A program made the translations under genes and the position numbers. Source: UBA11891 sp049890035 (GTDB taxonomy: Bacteria; Bacteroidota; Bacteroidia; Flavobacteriales; Flavobacteriaceae). From it: a stretch of DNA of 64,000 nt. The notes below the pieces were generated by a model, which saw nothing but the letters and a program-made list of their open reading frames with translations, was not told where the DNA came from and ran no database searches. Every line of letters starts with the position of its first letter. Position 1 is the first letter of the stretch. This document shows, one piece after another, positions 18,461-25,963 of the stretch. Location: the NCBI GenBank assembly GCA_049890035.1, contig JBMHCG010000043.1, positions 124,001 through 188,000 on the forward strand, in the 5' to 3' direction.

Positions 18461-19048
18461 ATGATACAAACTTTCTTTATGTTCGATTTTAAAGAGTTTT
18501 TTACTGCAGGAATGATCCTTTTCGCCGTCATTGACATTGTAGGGAACATACCTATCATTATCAGTCTGCGTGAAAAAGTTGGACATATTCAATCCGAGAA
18601 AGCTGCTTTGGTCTCTGCGCTTCTCATGATTGCTTTTCTATTTTTAGGAGAAGAAATCCTTAATCTAATTGGTATTGATGTGAGTTCTTTTGCTGTCGCT
18701 GGGTCGTTTGTAATTTTCTTGTTGGCTGTAGAAATGATTCTAGGAATCAATTTATTCAAAGAGGAGGTTCCTTCCACCGCTTCGGTCGTTCCTCTCGCTT
18801 TTCCTATCATTGCGGGTGCAGGAACACTCACTTCCATCCTTTCGCTACGGGCCGAATATCAAGTGATCAACATCATTTGTGCCATCGTTGTTAACGTATT
18901 GGTTGTTTATATCATTCTAAAATCATCCAAAGCGTTAGGCCGGATTTTAGGACCTTCTGGGATTCAGATCATTCGGAAAGTTTTTGGTATTGTATTGTTG
19001 GCTATAGCGGTAAAACTATTTGCTACCAATGTGGGCCAACTGGTCTGA
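18461..19048 (+). CDS. MarC family integral membrane protein
   Basis: This 195-residue protein has six predicted membrane segments and the MarC family pattern, including FAVIDIVGNIPIII near residue 20, FAVAGSFVIFLLAVEMILG and PLAFPIIAGAGTLTS. Despite the name, MarC proteins have no proven part in multiple antibiotic resistance, and their substrate is unknown. The start is uncertain: 18461 (MIQTFF) and 18479 (MFDFKE) are both possible, and related proteins begin near the second. A promoter-like TATTATTG at 18440-18447 lies just upstream and excludes the longer frame from 18413. Confidence 0.85.
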   Translation: MIQTFFMFDFKEFFTAGMILFAVIDIVGNIPIIISLREKVGHIQSEKAALVSALLMIAFLFLGEEILNLIGIDVSSFAVAGSFVIFLLAVEMILGINLFKEEVPSTASVVPLAFPIIAGAGTLTSILSLRAEYQVINIICAIVVNVLVVYIILKSSKALGRILGPSGIQIIRKVFGIVLLAIAVKLFATNVGQLV

Positions 19049-19066
19049 TCTGCTTTTAATTTTTTA

Positions 19067-19074
19067 TATTTTTG
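19067..19074 (+). promoter_or_regulatory. Promoter -7 element TATTTTTG
   Basis: It is a perfect TAnnTTTG, seven bases before the ATG of the small membrane protein at 19082. Confidence 0.5.
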
Positions 19075-19081
19075 TTGTCCT

Positions 19082-19282
19082 ATGAAAATATGGATATTAA
19101 TTTTTATGATCCTTGCAGCGGGGATGATTTTTTTCAATTTGTTTCAAATCGACTGGGCCAAACCCTTTGTGGGTAAAAGTATGATTGCAAGTATCGGGGT
19201 TCTCGCCGCTAGCTGTGCCCTTTTGTTATTGTTGGTTTTACAGCGATCCTTGCTTGTTGCCAAAAAATTAAAAGAAAAATAA
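19082..19282 (+). CDS. Small two-helix membrane protein
   Basis: This 66-residue protein has two hydrophobic stretches (about 3-22 and 33-54) and a short positively charged tail (KKLKEK), so both ends probably lie in the cytoplasm. A perfect promoter element directly upstream supports it as a real gene. It ends three bases before the stop of the convergent protease gene. I recognise no family. Confidence 0.6.
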   Translation: MKIWILIFMILAAGMIFFNLFQIDWAKPFVGKSMIASIGVLAASCALLLLLVLQRSLLVAKKLKEK

Positions 19283-19285
19283 CGC

Positions 19286-20866
19286 TTACTCAAGCATTTG
19301 TTGGTGCATGCGAACTTGATCCAAAAAGCTGTCTTTTTGAAGCAATATTTTTGTAAAGCAGTTTTCACCGAATAGCTGCAGCCCAATGTATGCTTTAATA
19401 GCAATTTCGATTCCTTTCATGTCATTTAACTCAATCGGAATACCGCTGTCTTTGCAGTACTTCTTAAAGGATTGAATCCATTCCTTCGCTTGGGGCAGCG
19501 GTTCTTTGATTAATGCTTCTTCTTCGGGAAAGTAATGGCTCGCCCGATCTGCATCAAGCGTGGTAAATACAAAGTGATTCATCAAATTGGAGCGTAATAA
19601 AATAGTGTTCCATTGTTCATCAGGAGTGTCGGTGATCGGTACATAAATGTCGGGGTAGATACCTCCCCCGCCATAAACGGTTCGTCCTTCTGGCGTCTTA
19701 AAAGCAAGTGAATCGTTGATTGGAATCTTGGCTTCGTCGGCCATCTCACCACTATCGAACCGATTGGTAATGTCATCAAAATAGGATTCCTTATCAAAAC
19801 TGTAAGGCCGCTGGATGGATCGTCCTGTAGGGGTAAAGTAGCGTGCACTCGTCAGTCGAATTTCATCTCCGTCGCCCAAGGGGAACTGCTGTTGCACCAA
19901 CCCCTTACCAAAAGTTCGCCGGCCTACAATCCAGGCGCGGTCGTTATCTTGTAAGGCTCCGGCCAGGACTTCTGCTGACGAAGCGGACTGTTCATTGACC
20001 AAGAGATAAACGCTTCCCTTTTCATAACCACCAACTTCCGAGGCAATGGAAAAGTGACGTTCTCCTTTGTTGCTTTCGGTGATGACGATGGGTGTTCCTT
20101 CTTTCAAAAACTCATCGGCTATTTGCTGTGCTGGATACAAATAGCCCCCAGGATTGTCACGTAAATCCAAAATTAGATTTTTGGTTTCGTAAAGATCAAA
20201 CATTCGTAAGGCTTCAATAAACTCATCGTATGTTGTTTGTGCAAATCGATTTATTTTGATGTAGCCAGTATGTTTGTTTATAGAAAAAGCTGCATTTACA
20301 CTTTTCAAAGGAACTTCGCCTCGTCCTATGGGTATTTCAAAAAGAGAATCGGACTGTGGTCGATAAAAGGTAATATTGACTTGGGTTTCAGGAGAGCCTT
20401 TGAGCTTAGAAACAATTTCGTTGCTATCCAATCCTTTTTGATACAGCGTATCCGAATCTGCCACAAGGATTCTATCACCCGGCAGTATTCCTAGTTTTTC
20501 ACTGGGACCCCCTTCCAATACCCGGACAACAGCGACAGTGTCTTCTACCATAAAAAAACTAACGCCGATCCCAACAAAATTCCCTTGCATATCCTCCAAC
20601 ATGGCTTGACGGGCTTGTCTGGGAATAAACACGGTATGCGGATCGAGCTGTCTGATGATATCTTGGATTATGTTTGTTGTCAAACTATCCATATCGACGT
20701 TATCAACATAATTTTCGGAGATATAATTTAACAGTCGATTCAGTTTTACTTGAGCTTTCCCATTTTCAGTAGCAAGCCACAGATTTTGCTTCCAATGACT
20801 TCCCCAAAAAAATCCTATGGTTAGTGCTAAAAAGACAATCAAAAATAAATACAAGATATTTTTCAC
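19286..20866 (-). CDS. S41 family C-terminal processing peptidase
   Basis: This 526-residue periplasmic protease has an N-terminal signal anchor (about 3-23), a helical region, a PDZ domain (about 95-170, with GGPSEKLGILPGDRIL) and an S41 catalytic core. By alignment with the Prc/CtpA motif the nucleophile is Ser296 in SASSAE, with Lys321 in TFGKGLVQ as the base. It would trim or degrade periplasmic proteins from their C-termini. The start codon is GTG; no better ATG precedes it. It is the last gene of a four-gene minus-strand run and follows the dCMP deaminase by 17 bases. The tail after residue 440 is longer than in minimal CtpA proteins. Confidence 0.92.
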   Translation of the reverse strand: MKNILYLFLIVFLALTIGFFWGSHWKQNLWLATENGKAQVKLNRLLNYISENYVDNVDMDSLTTNIIQDIIRQLDPHTVFIPRQARQAMLEDMQGNFVGIGVSFFMVEDTVAVVRVLEGGPSEKLGILPGDRILVADSDTLYQKGLDSNEIVSKLKGSPETQVNITFYRPQSDSLFEIPIGRGEVPLKSVNAAFSINKHTGYIKINRFAQTTYDEFIEALRMFDLYETKNLILDLRDNPGGYLYPAQQIADEFLKEGTPIVITESNKGERHFSIASEVGGYEKGSVYLLVNEQSASSAEVLAGALQDNDRAWIVGRRTFGKGLVQQQFPLGDGDEIRLTSARYFTPTGRSIQRPYSFDKESYFDDITNRFDSGEMADEAKIPINDSLAFKTPEGRTVYGGGGIYPDIYVPITDTPDEQWNTILLRSNLMNHFVFTTLDADRASHYFPEEEALIKEPLPQAKEWIQSFKKYCKDSGIPIELNDMKGIEIAIKAYIGLQLFGENCFTKILLQKDSFLDQVRMHQQMLE

Positions 20867-20883
20867 TGGGTAATTGGTATGTA

Positions 20884-21312
20884 TTATTCGGCTATCGCAT
20901 GTATGTGTTCGACAACAACACCAGCTCGTTTTAAAAATTCAATTCCTGATACATCTTTATACGCTTTTGCATAGACAACTCGTTTGATACCACTTTGATG
21001 TATCAACTTGCTACACTCCTTGCAGGGTGATAATGTGATGTAAAGAGTTGCGCCCTGACAAGATTGTGTGGAGGCGGCTACTTTGGAAATGGCATTGGCT
21101 TCGGCATGGAGCACATACCATTTGGTATAATAGTCTTCGTCTTCACAAATATTTTCAAAGCCCGAGGGAGTTCCGTTGTAGCCATCAGAAATAATCATTC
21201 TGTCTTTAACAATCAAAGCACCTACTTTTTTTCGTTCACAATAAGACAATTGCCCCCAAGTATGTGCCATTCGCAAGTAGGCTCGATCGTACTTTTGTTG
21301 TTTGTCTTTCAT
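20884..21312 (-). CDS. dCMP deaminase
   Basis: This 142-residue zinc enzyme has the cytidine/deoxycytidylate deaminase motif: His69-Ala-Glu71 (HAEANAI) and Cys97/Cys100 in PCKEC, all as needed for catalysis. It turns dCMP into dUMP, the precursor of dTMP. Length and the N-terminal AYLRMAHTWGQLSYC match the ComEB/dCMP deaminase group. It sits between the HupE-like gene and the protease gene with short gaps, probably in one transcript; the functional link between them is not obvious. Confidence 0.93.
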   Translation of the reverse strand: MKDKQQKYDRAYLRMAHTWGQLSYCERKKVGALIVKDRMIISDGYNGTPSGFENICEDEDYYTKWYVLHAEANAISKVAASTQSCQGATLYITLSPCKECSKLIHQSGIKRVVYAKAYKDVSGIEFLKRAGVVVEHIHAIAE

Positions 21313-21356
21313 GGCGGGCTAAGATACGAGTATTTAAGCAGCAATGGTTTTTCTTT

Positions 21357-21929
21357 TCAAAAAGGCCAATTAGATACTGTCATCTCGAACGCTTGAGATA
21401 CAATCATAGCCCCAGTAATCAACTTCCATTTTTCTTTGGGAAGCGTCAATTGACGAACAGCCAACCACTCCAACAAAAGAACACCTAAAATGATTATTAT
21501 TTGCGCTCCTTCAACACCTAAAGCAAATGAAAACAAGGCCAGAGTAGTCTCATCATTTGGAACGATCATACCAAAATAACGACTGAACCCAAAGCCGTGT
21601 ACAATCCCAAACAAAAAAATCAAAACTCCCAAATAGGGGTGCAACATTTTACCTGCGAAACCAGTAAGAAGAGGTAAACAGGCGACAACAATCGACAAGG
21701 GAATGAAAAACTCAACCCAAGTGGTTGAAGGATTTATTTGATACACAAAATTGCCTATCAAAGAAAGTGTATGTCCTATGGTAAACAAGGTTGTCCATAC
21801 CAACAAGCGTCTTGTATCGCGAAAAGTGTAAGGAACCGTAAAGGCGGCAATAAAAAAAAGATGATCCAAAGCCTGAACATCCAGTACATGCCACCAACCC
21901 AATTCAAAAAATAATGCTACTGTATCCAT
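21357..21929 (-). CDS. HupE/UreJ-like membrane protein
   Basis: This 190-residue protein has six predicted membrane helices and the family feature of a conserved Asp-His near the N-terminus (VQALDHLFF) with later His residues inside membranes (FTIGHTLSL, GIVHGFGFS). HupE/UreJ proteins are putative nickel or cobalt permeases accessory to hydrogenase or urease. No hydrogenase or urease gene is in the window, so metal transport is only possible here. It starts five bases after the stop of the J-domain gene. Confidence 0.75.
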   Translation of the reverse strand: MDTVALFFELGWWHVLDVQALDHLFFIAAFTVPYTFRDTRRLLVWTTLFTIGHTLSLIGNFVYQINPSTTWVEFFIPLSIVVACLPLLTGFAGKMLHPYLGVLIFLFGIVHGFGFSRYFGMIVPNDETTLALFSFALGVEGAQIIIILGVLLLEWLAVRQLTLPKEKWKLITGAMIVSQAFEMTVSNWPF

Positions 21930-21934
21930 CGCGC

Positions 21935-22651
21935 TTAAAACCCTCTTTTTTTCTTTAACGATTCGTAGGCCTCCTGAATTTGAATGAACTTTTGTTGAGC
22001 CCCTTTCTTTAGTGCCTCATCTTGGGTTTTGATACGGTCAGGATGGTATTTTTTCACCTTTGTTCGATATGCTTTTTTAATTTGTTCATCACTAGCTTCT
22101 GGGGTCAGATCCAATATCTTGTAAGCCTGATCGTGATCCGCAACAAACATTGCTTTTATACTAATAAAATCTTGTGAACGCAAACGAAGTGCCGCTGCAA
22201 TTTGATTGAGTTTTTCCAATTCGCTAGGTGAAACGATACCATCGGCATTGGCAATACCAAACAAAAAATGAAGTATCTGAACCCGTGTGGCATAGACCGT
22301 AGCTTGAGTAAAAGCGGCTCCTAGGTCACGAACGCTCTGCGTCTGTTTTTTGATTTCTTCATTAAATAACTGAAATATTTCTTGTGCACGGTCAGCTCCG
22401 TACTGGCCAATAAAATAATTACGTACGTAGCGCAATTCTTCTTGCTTGATGGCGCCATCGGCCTTAATAACAAGTGCTGCCAAAGATAAAAGTTTGAGTT
22501 CAAAAGAACTTTTGGACAAACTTCTTCCCGGTGTTCGAAACCCTTGCACTTCCAGGGTCGTTCTTTCCAAAAGGCTGCCTAGAAAAAAACCCAAAAGAGC
22601 TCCTGGAAATCGGTAGAGTAGATACCCTATAAGGGCGCCCATCCATTTCAT
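21935..22651 (-). CDS. TerB- and J-domain membrane-linked co-chaperone (DjlA-like)
   Basis: This 238-residue protein begins with a glycine-rich hydrophobic segment (MKWMGALIGYLLYRFPGALLGFFLG), then a TerB-like helical domain (about 50-160) and a C-terminal J domain (about 170-232) with the HPD tripeptide in KYHPDR that stimulates DnaK. The order matches DjlA, a membrane-attached co-chaperone. A TTG eight codons upstream (22675) was rejected because the ATG at 22651 fits the family start, and a promoter-like TTCCTTTG lies immediately before that TTG. It is first in the run with the HupE-like, dCMP deaminase and protease genes. Confidence 0.88.
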   Translation of the reverse strand: MKWMGALIGYLLYRFPGALLGFFLGSLLERTTLEVQGFRTPGRSLSKSSFELKLLSLAALVIKADGAIKQEELRYVRNYFIGQYGADRAQEIFQLFNEEIKKQTQSVRDLGAAFTQATVYATRVQILHFLFGIANADGIVSPSELEKLNQIAAALRLRSQDFISIKAMFVADHDQAYKILDLTPEASDEQIKKAYRTKVKKYHPDRIKTQDEALKKGAQQKFIQIQEAYESLKKKRGF

Positions 22652-22749
22652 ACGATTGTTGCATTTGTTCTGCAAAGGAAAAATTAAAATTGGTTAATCC
22701 TCGCAGGATTTCAATAAAATTTCAAGAAGTAAATCCCGATCGAACTTTA

Positions 22750-22757
22750 TATATTTG
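22750..22757 (+). promoter_or_regulatory. Promoter -7 element TATATTTG
   Basis: It is a perfect TAnnTTTG, 17 bases before the ATG of the bacilliredoxin gene. Confidence 0.5.
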
Positions 22758-22774
22758 TCAAAAAATTAATACCC

Positions 22775-23185
22775 ATGTATCCAGCTGAGATTGTAAAACC
22801 GATGAGAGAAGAATTAACAACCCTTGGTTTTGAAGAGTTGTTTGAAGTGGCAGATGTTGATCAGGCGTTGGCCCAGGAAGGAACAAGTTTAGTGGTCGTC
22901 AACTCTGTGTGTGGTTGTGCTGCTGCCAACGCACGTCCTGCGGTGCGTCTTTCCCTTGGACATGATAAAAAACCAGACCATCTCTTTACCGTATTTGCTG
23001 GTGTAGATCGTGAAGCAACTGACGCTGCTCGGGAAAAAATGATTCCCTTTCCACCCTCCTCCCCGAGCATTGCATTGTTCAAAGACGGTGAATTGGTTCA
23101 TATGATTGAACGGCATCATATAGAAGGAAGACCCGCAAATATGATTGCTGACAACCTACAATCAGCCTACAGCGAACACTGTTAA
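22775..23185 (+). CDS. Bacilliredoxin (BrxA/BrxB family)
   Basis: This 136-residue thioredoxin-fold protein carries the CGC active-site motif at Cys46 and Cys48 (NSVCGCAAANARP), the mark of the YphP/YqiW family. In Firmicutes these proteins remove bacillithiol from protein cysteines. Many Bacteroidota carry the family, and some of them make bacillithiol; whether this organism does cannot be told from the window. The start MYPAEIVKPMREEL matches the family. It is followed 14 bases later by the acyltransferase gene. Confidence 0.92.
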   Translation: MYPAEIVKPMREELTTLGFEELFEVADVDQALAQEGTSLVVVNSVCGCAAANARPAVRLSLGHDKKPDHLFTVFAGVDREATDAAREKMIPFPPSSPSIALFKDGELVHMIERHHIEGRPANMIADNLQSAYSEHC

Positions 23186-23199
23186 TCAATCGTTATGCT

Positions 23200-23949
23200 T
23201 TGAAAAAAGCAATTGCCTACCCCTTTTCTATAGTGTACTACCTTTGCTTTGGAAGTGCCCTTGTCTTCTTTCATGGCATCCAAATATTTTGTTATCGAGT
23301 TTTGGGCTACCAAGCGCACAAAACCAGCGTCGACACCCTGAACTGGGTTTTACTACGTTGCCTCAACATATTAGGGATTCGATTTCAATTATCGGATCGA
23401 CCCCAATTGAACCGGGAGCAACCCTATATCATTGTAGCCAATCACCAAAGCACGTATGATATTCCACCCTTAATCTGGTTTTTGCGTAGCTGCCATCCTA
23501 AGTTTATCAGCAAAAAAGAGTTAGGCAAAGGCATCCCAAGTATTTCTTACAATCTTACCCACGGAGGGTCCGTATTAATCGATCGCAAACAAAAAACCAA
23601 AGCCTTGGAAGCGATTAAAAAATTCGCTCAAAGGGTCGTTAAACACAATTGGTCGGTGGTAATTTTTGCCGAAGGTACGCGCAGTCGTGATGGGCAGCCA
23701 AAGGCTTTCCAAAAAGGGGGGTTGTTGACGCTGTTTGAACACATACCCAATGCAAAAATACTACCTGTCAGTATTGGTAATTCGTGGCAGCTGAGTCGGT
23801 ACCGCTATTTTCCAATGCCTTTGGGAGTAAGGCTCTGTTTTCAATTCCATCCGTTGGTTTCCATCGACACTGAGAGGCCCGAAAAAACAATAGAACAATT
23901 AGAAAAAATCATTCACAAAGGGGTGCATCAAATTCAGTCTTCAAAGTAA
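23200..23949 (+). CDS. 1-acyl-glycerol-3-phosphate acyltransferase
   Basis: This 249-residue membrane-associated enzyme adds the second acyl chain to lysophosphatidate in phospholipid synthesis. The PlsC blocks are in place: NHQSTYD (His82, Asp87) as the catalytic HX4D, GGSVLIDRK, and FAEGTRSRDG (158-161 EGTR) for glycerol-phosphate binding. The N-terminus is hydrophobic (about 8-30). The start must be a TTG at 23200: the upstream frame offers no ATG or GTG and there is no internal Met before residue 200. A TTG start may keep expression low. It follows the bacilliredoxin gene, probably on one transcript. Confidence 0.88.
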   Translation: MKKAIAYPFSIVYYLCFGSALVFFHGIQIFCYRVLGYQAHKTSVDTLNWVLLRCLNILGIRFQLSDRPQLNREQPYIIVANHQSTYDIPPLIWFLRSCHPKFISKKELGKGIPSISYNLTHGGSVLIDRKQKTKALEAIKKFAQRVVKHNWSVVIFAEGTRSRDGQPKAFQKGGLLTLFEHIPNAKILPVSIGNSWQLSRYRYFPMPLGVRLCFQFHPLVSIDTERPEKTIEQLEKIIHKGVHQIQSSK

Positions 23950-23958
23950 AACATCTCT

Positions 23959-25422
23959 TTATAAAGGAATTTTAACCGTAAAAACAGTTCCTTTATTCTC
24001 CTTGGATTGGTAACTGATAGATCCATTGTGTGAGCTAATAATATTGCGAACAATCCCCAGTCCCAATCCCATTCCTTTGGATTTGGTTGTAAATTTTGGC
24101 TCAAAAATTTTGGCTTTATTTTCCTCTGCTATGCCTTGTCCGTTATCCCGAACCGTTACGGTAACCTTTTCTTTTTTGCTGTTGATACGTATCTTGATTT
24201 TTGGTGTCGTATCTGCTTCTACAGATTGAATTCCATTCTGCACCAAATTTGTCATTACACGAATCCACTGCGTTCGATCCAATTGAACCATTTGGGACTT
24301 AACAGTGCTTTTAAAATCAATCTCAACTTGTTCAAACACTGCAATGGCACGTTGGGTGAGTGCTACAATATCATTGGGTTGGAGCTGTGCTTTGGGGAGT
24401 GTGGCGTAATCTGAGAAAGCATTAGCCACCTGACTCATGGTATCAATTTGGTTGATCAGCATGGAGGCAAAGGCATCTATTTTTGACCTAAACTCCGGAT
24501 CCCTTGGATCAATACGACGTTGAAAGCTCTGAACGGTTAGGCGCATGGGAGTCAATGGATTCTTTATCTCATGGGCCACTTGACGAGCCATTTCTTGCCA
24601 CGCTTGTTCCCGTTCTGTTTTGGCCAAACGCTCCGCACTCGCCTCCAAATCGTCAATCATTTTGTTGTAGGAATTCACCAAACCTTCAATTTCTCGAGTA
24701 GCATTGACCAAGTGTATCTTTTTATTGCGAGTCAAAAAACCCGTTTGGCCAATCATCAGACGCAATCGATCCAATGATCGTGTGACATAACGGGAAATAA
24801 AATAGGCAAAGAAAATGGCAACAACCAACATGATTAAATACACTTGATACAAACGCTGGAGGAAGGTATTTAATTCATTTTCAGCAAAAGAAACATCTTC
24901 GAAATAGGGGAAGAATAAGAGTGCATAGGGAAGGCCGCTCTCTGTTTTAAGCAGACTATATGAGGATTGAAATTTCCCAATTTCATCGTTGCTTTCCTCC
25001 AGAATCCGGGCACCATCTTTCATCAGAATTCGGGAGACTAATAGGGAATCTATGGAATAATCGTTGGCTATGATTTTAAGGGGAGTAAACGAAACAAATA
25101 AGGGGTCACCCTGTAAATCAAATAATGAAAATTCAACTTTATGAATTTTGGTCACTGCTATCAAATCGTCTTCAAAACGTGCCCAAGTAGAATCAGAGGC
25201 CTGTTCCAATTGGTATTTGTTGACTAGGAAATTTAACTGTCTGCGAATTTGATTCTCTTTGCGGTCCAAACGAAAACGATTGTAATCATCTGCTTTGGCT
25301 TGATATTGAACAAAAGTGGCTCCTAAAATCAGCATACAAGCCACAAATACCAACAGTATCATCGATAAAAACAAGCGGGTACGTAAAGAAAGACGTTGGT
25401 TGAGTAGGGTTCGGATGTTCAT
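23959..25422 (-). CDS. Membrane sensor histidine kinase (NtrY-like)
   Basis: This 487-residue kinase has two membrane helices (about 16-39 and 193-212) around a 150-residue extracytoplasmic sensor, then a HAMP-like linker, a HisKA domain and an ATPase domain. His284 lies in HEIKNPLTPMRL, followed by the N box (NLVQNGIQSV), G1 (DNGQGI) and G2 (GLGLGI). The H-box sequence is of the NtrY/NtrB type. No response regulator gene is adjacent, so the partner is elsewhere. It begins three bases after the hemJ stop, so it should be co-transcribed with hemJ and the BNR gene. Confidence 0.9.
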   Translation of the reverse strand: MNIRTLLNQRLSLRTRLFLSMILLVFVACMLILGATFVQYQAKADDYNRFRLDRKENQIRRQLNFLVNKYQLEQASDSTWARFEDDLIAVTKIHKVEFSLFDLQGDPLFVSFTPLKIIANDYSIDSLLVSRILMKDGARILEESNDEIGKFQSSYSLLKTESGLPYALLFFPYFEDVSFAENELNTFLQRLYQVYLIMLVVAIFFAYFISRYVTRSLDRLRLMIGQTGFLTRNKKIHLVNATREIEGLVNSYNKMIDDLEASAERLAKTEREQAWQEMARQVAHEIKNPLTPMRLTVQSFQRRIDPRDPEFRSKIDAFASMLINQIDTMSQVANAFSDYATLPKAQLQPNDIVALTQRAIAVFEQVEIDFKSTVKSQMVQLDRTQWIRVMTNLVQNGIQSVEADTTPKIKIRINSKKEKVTVTVRDNGQGIAEENKAKIFEPKFTTKSKGMGLGLGIVRNIISSHNGSISYQSKENKGTVFTVKIPL

Positions 25423-25425
25423 AAG

Positions 25426-25962
25426 CTAACTTTTACGATAGCGTTTGTAGACGCGAATTCCTAACATGAGTAATCCAGCTAAGATCAATAATCCAATCAA
25501 TCCAAAAATCCAATGAAAGCTGTTTTTCAAAATAACCAAAAAAACTACAGCAAACAAAATCAATGTAGCCCCTTCATTCCATAAGCGCATAAAATTAGCC
25601 GAATGGTTAAAATGGCCTTGTTGCATCTGCCGGAACATCTGATGCGTTTTTATATGATAACCTACCAATAAGACAACAAAACTCAATTTAATCCACATCC
25701 ATGATTGGGTCAACCAAACAGGCATTACATACAAAAGTGCCAGGGCAAAAAGAGTTGCCAATAGCGCAGAAGGCCACGAAATGATGTACCACAGCCGATA
25801 AGCCATCAGCCCCAGTTGTTGGCTGAGTATCGCTCTGTCTGGATTGGATTTCTTTTGGGCTTCAATCCAATAGATCAAAAGACGAGGCATATAAAAAAGC
25901 CCTGCAAACCATGTGATTACAAAAATTAAATGCAGGGCTTTGATATAGTTATAATAGGTCAC
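25426..25962 (-). CDS. hemJ: Protoporphyrinogen IX oxidase, HemJ type
   Basis: This 178-residue membrane protein oxidises protoporphyrinogen IX to protoporphyrin IX, the step before ferrochelatase. It has HemJ marks: the N-terminal KALHLIFVITWFAGLFYMPRL, with an early His and an Arg proposed to bind heme, and the later KLSFVVLLVGYH, with four to five membrane helices. It is often annotated only as a CopD-family protein. No HemG or HemY is in the window, so this is the likely enzyme. The start is GTG, one base after the TGA of the BNR gene, and the kinase gene follows three bases later. It stands apart from the main heme operon. Confidence 0.85.
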   Translation of the reverse strand: MTYYNYIKALHLIFVITWFAGLFYMPRLLIYWIEAQKKSNPDRAILSQQLGLMAYRLWYIISWPSALLATLFALALLYVMPVWLTQSWMWIKLSFVVLLVGYHIKTHQMFRQMQQGHFNHSANFMRLWNEGATLILFAVVFLVILKNSFHWIFGLIGLLILAGLLMLGIRVYKRYRKS

Positions 25963-25963
25963 T

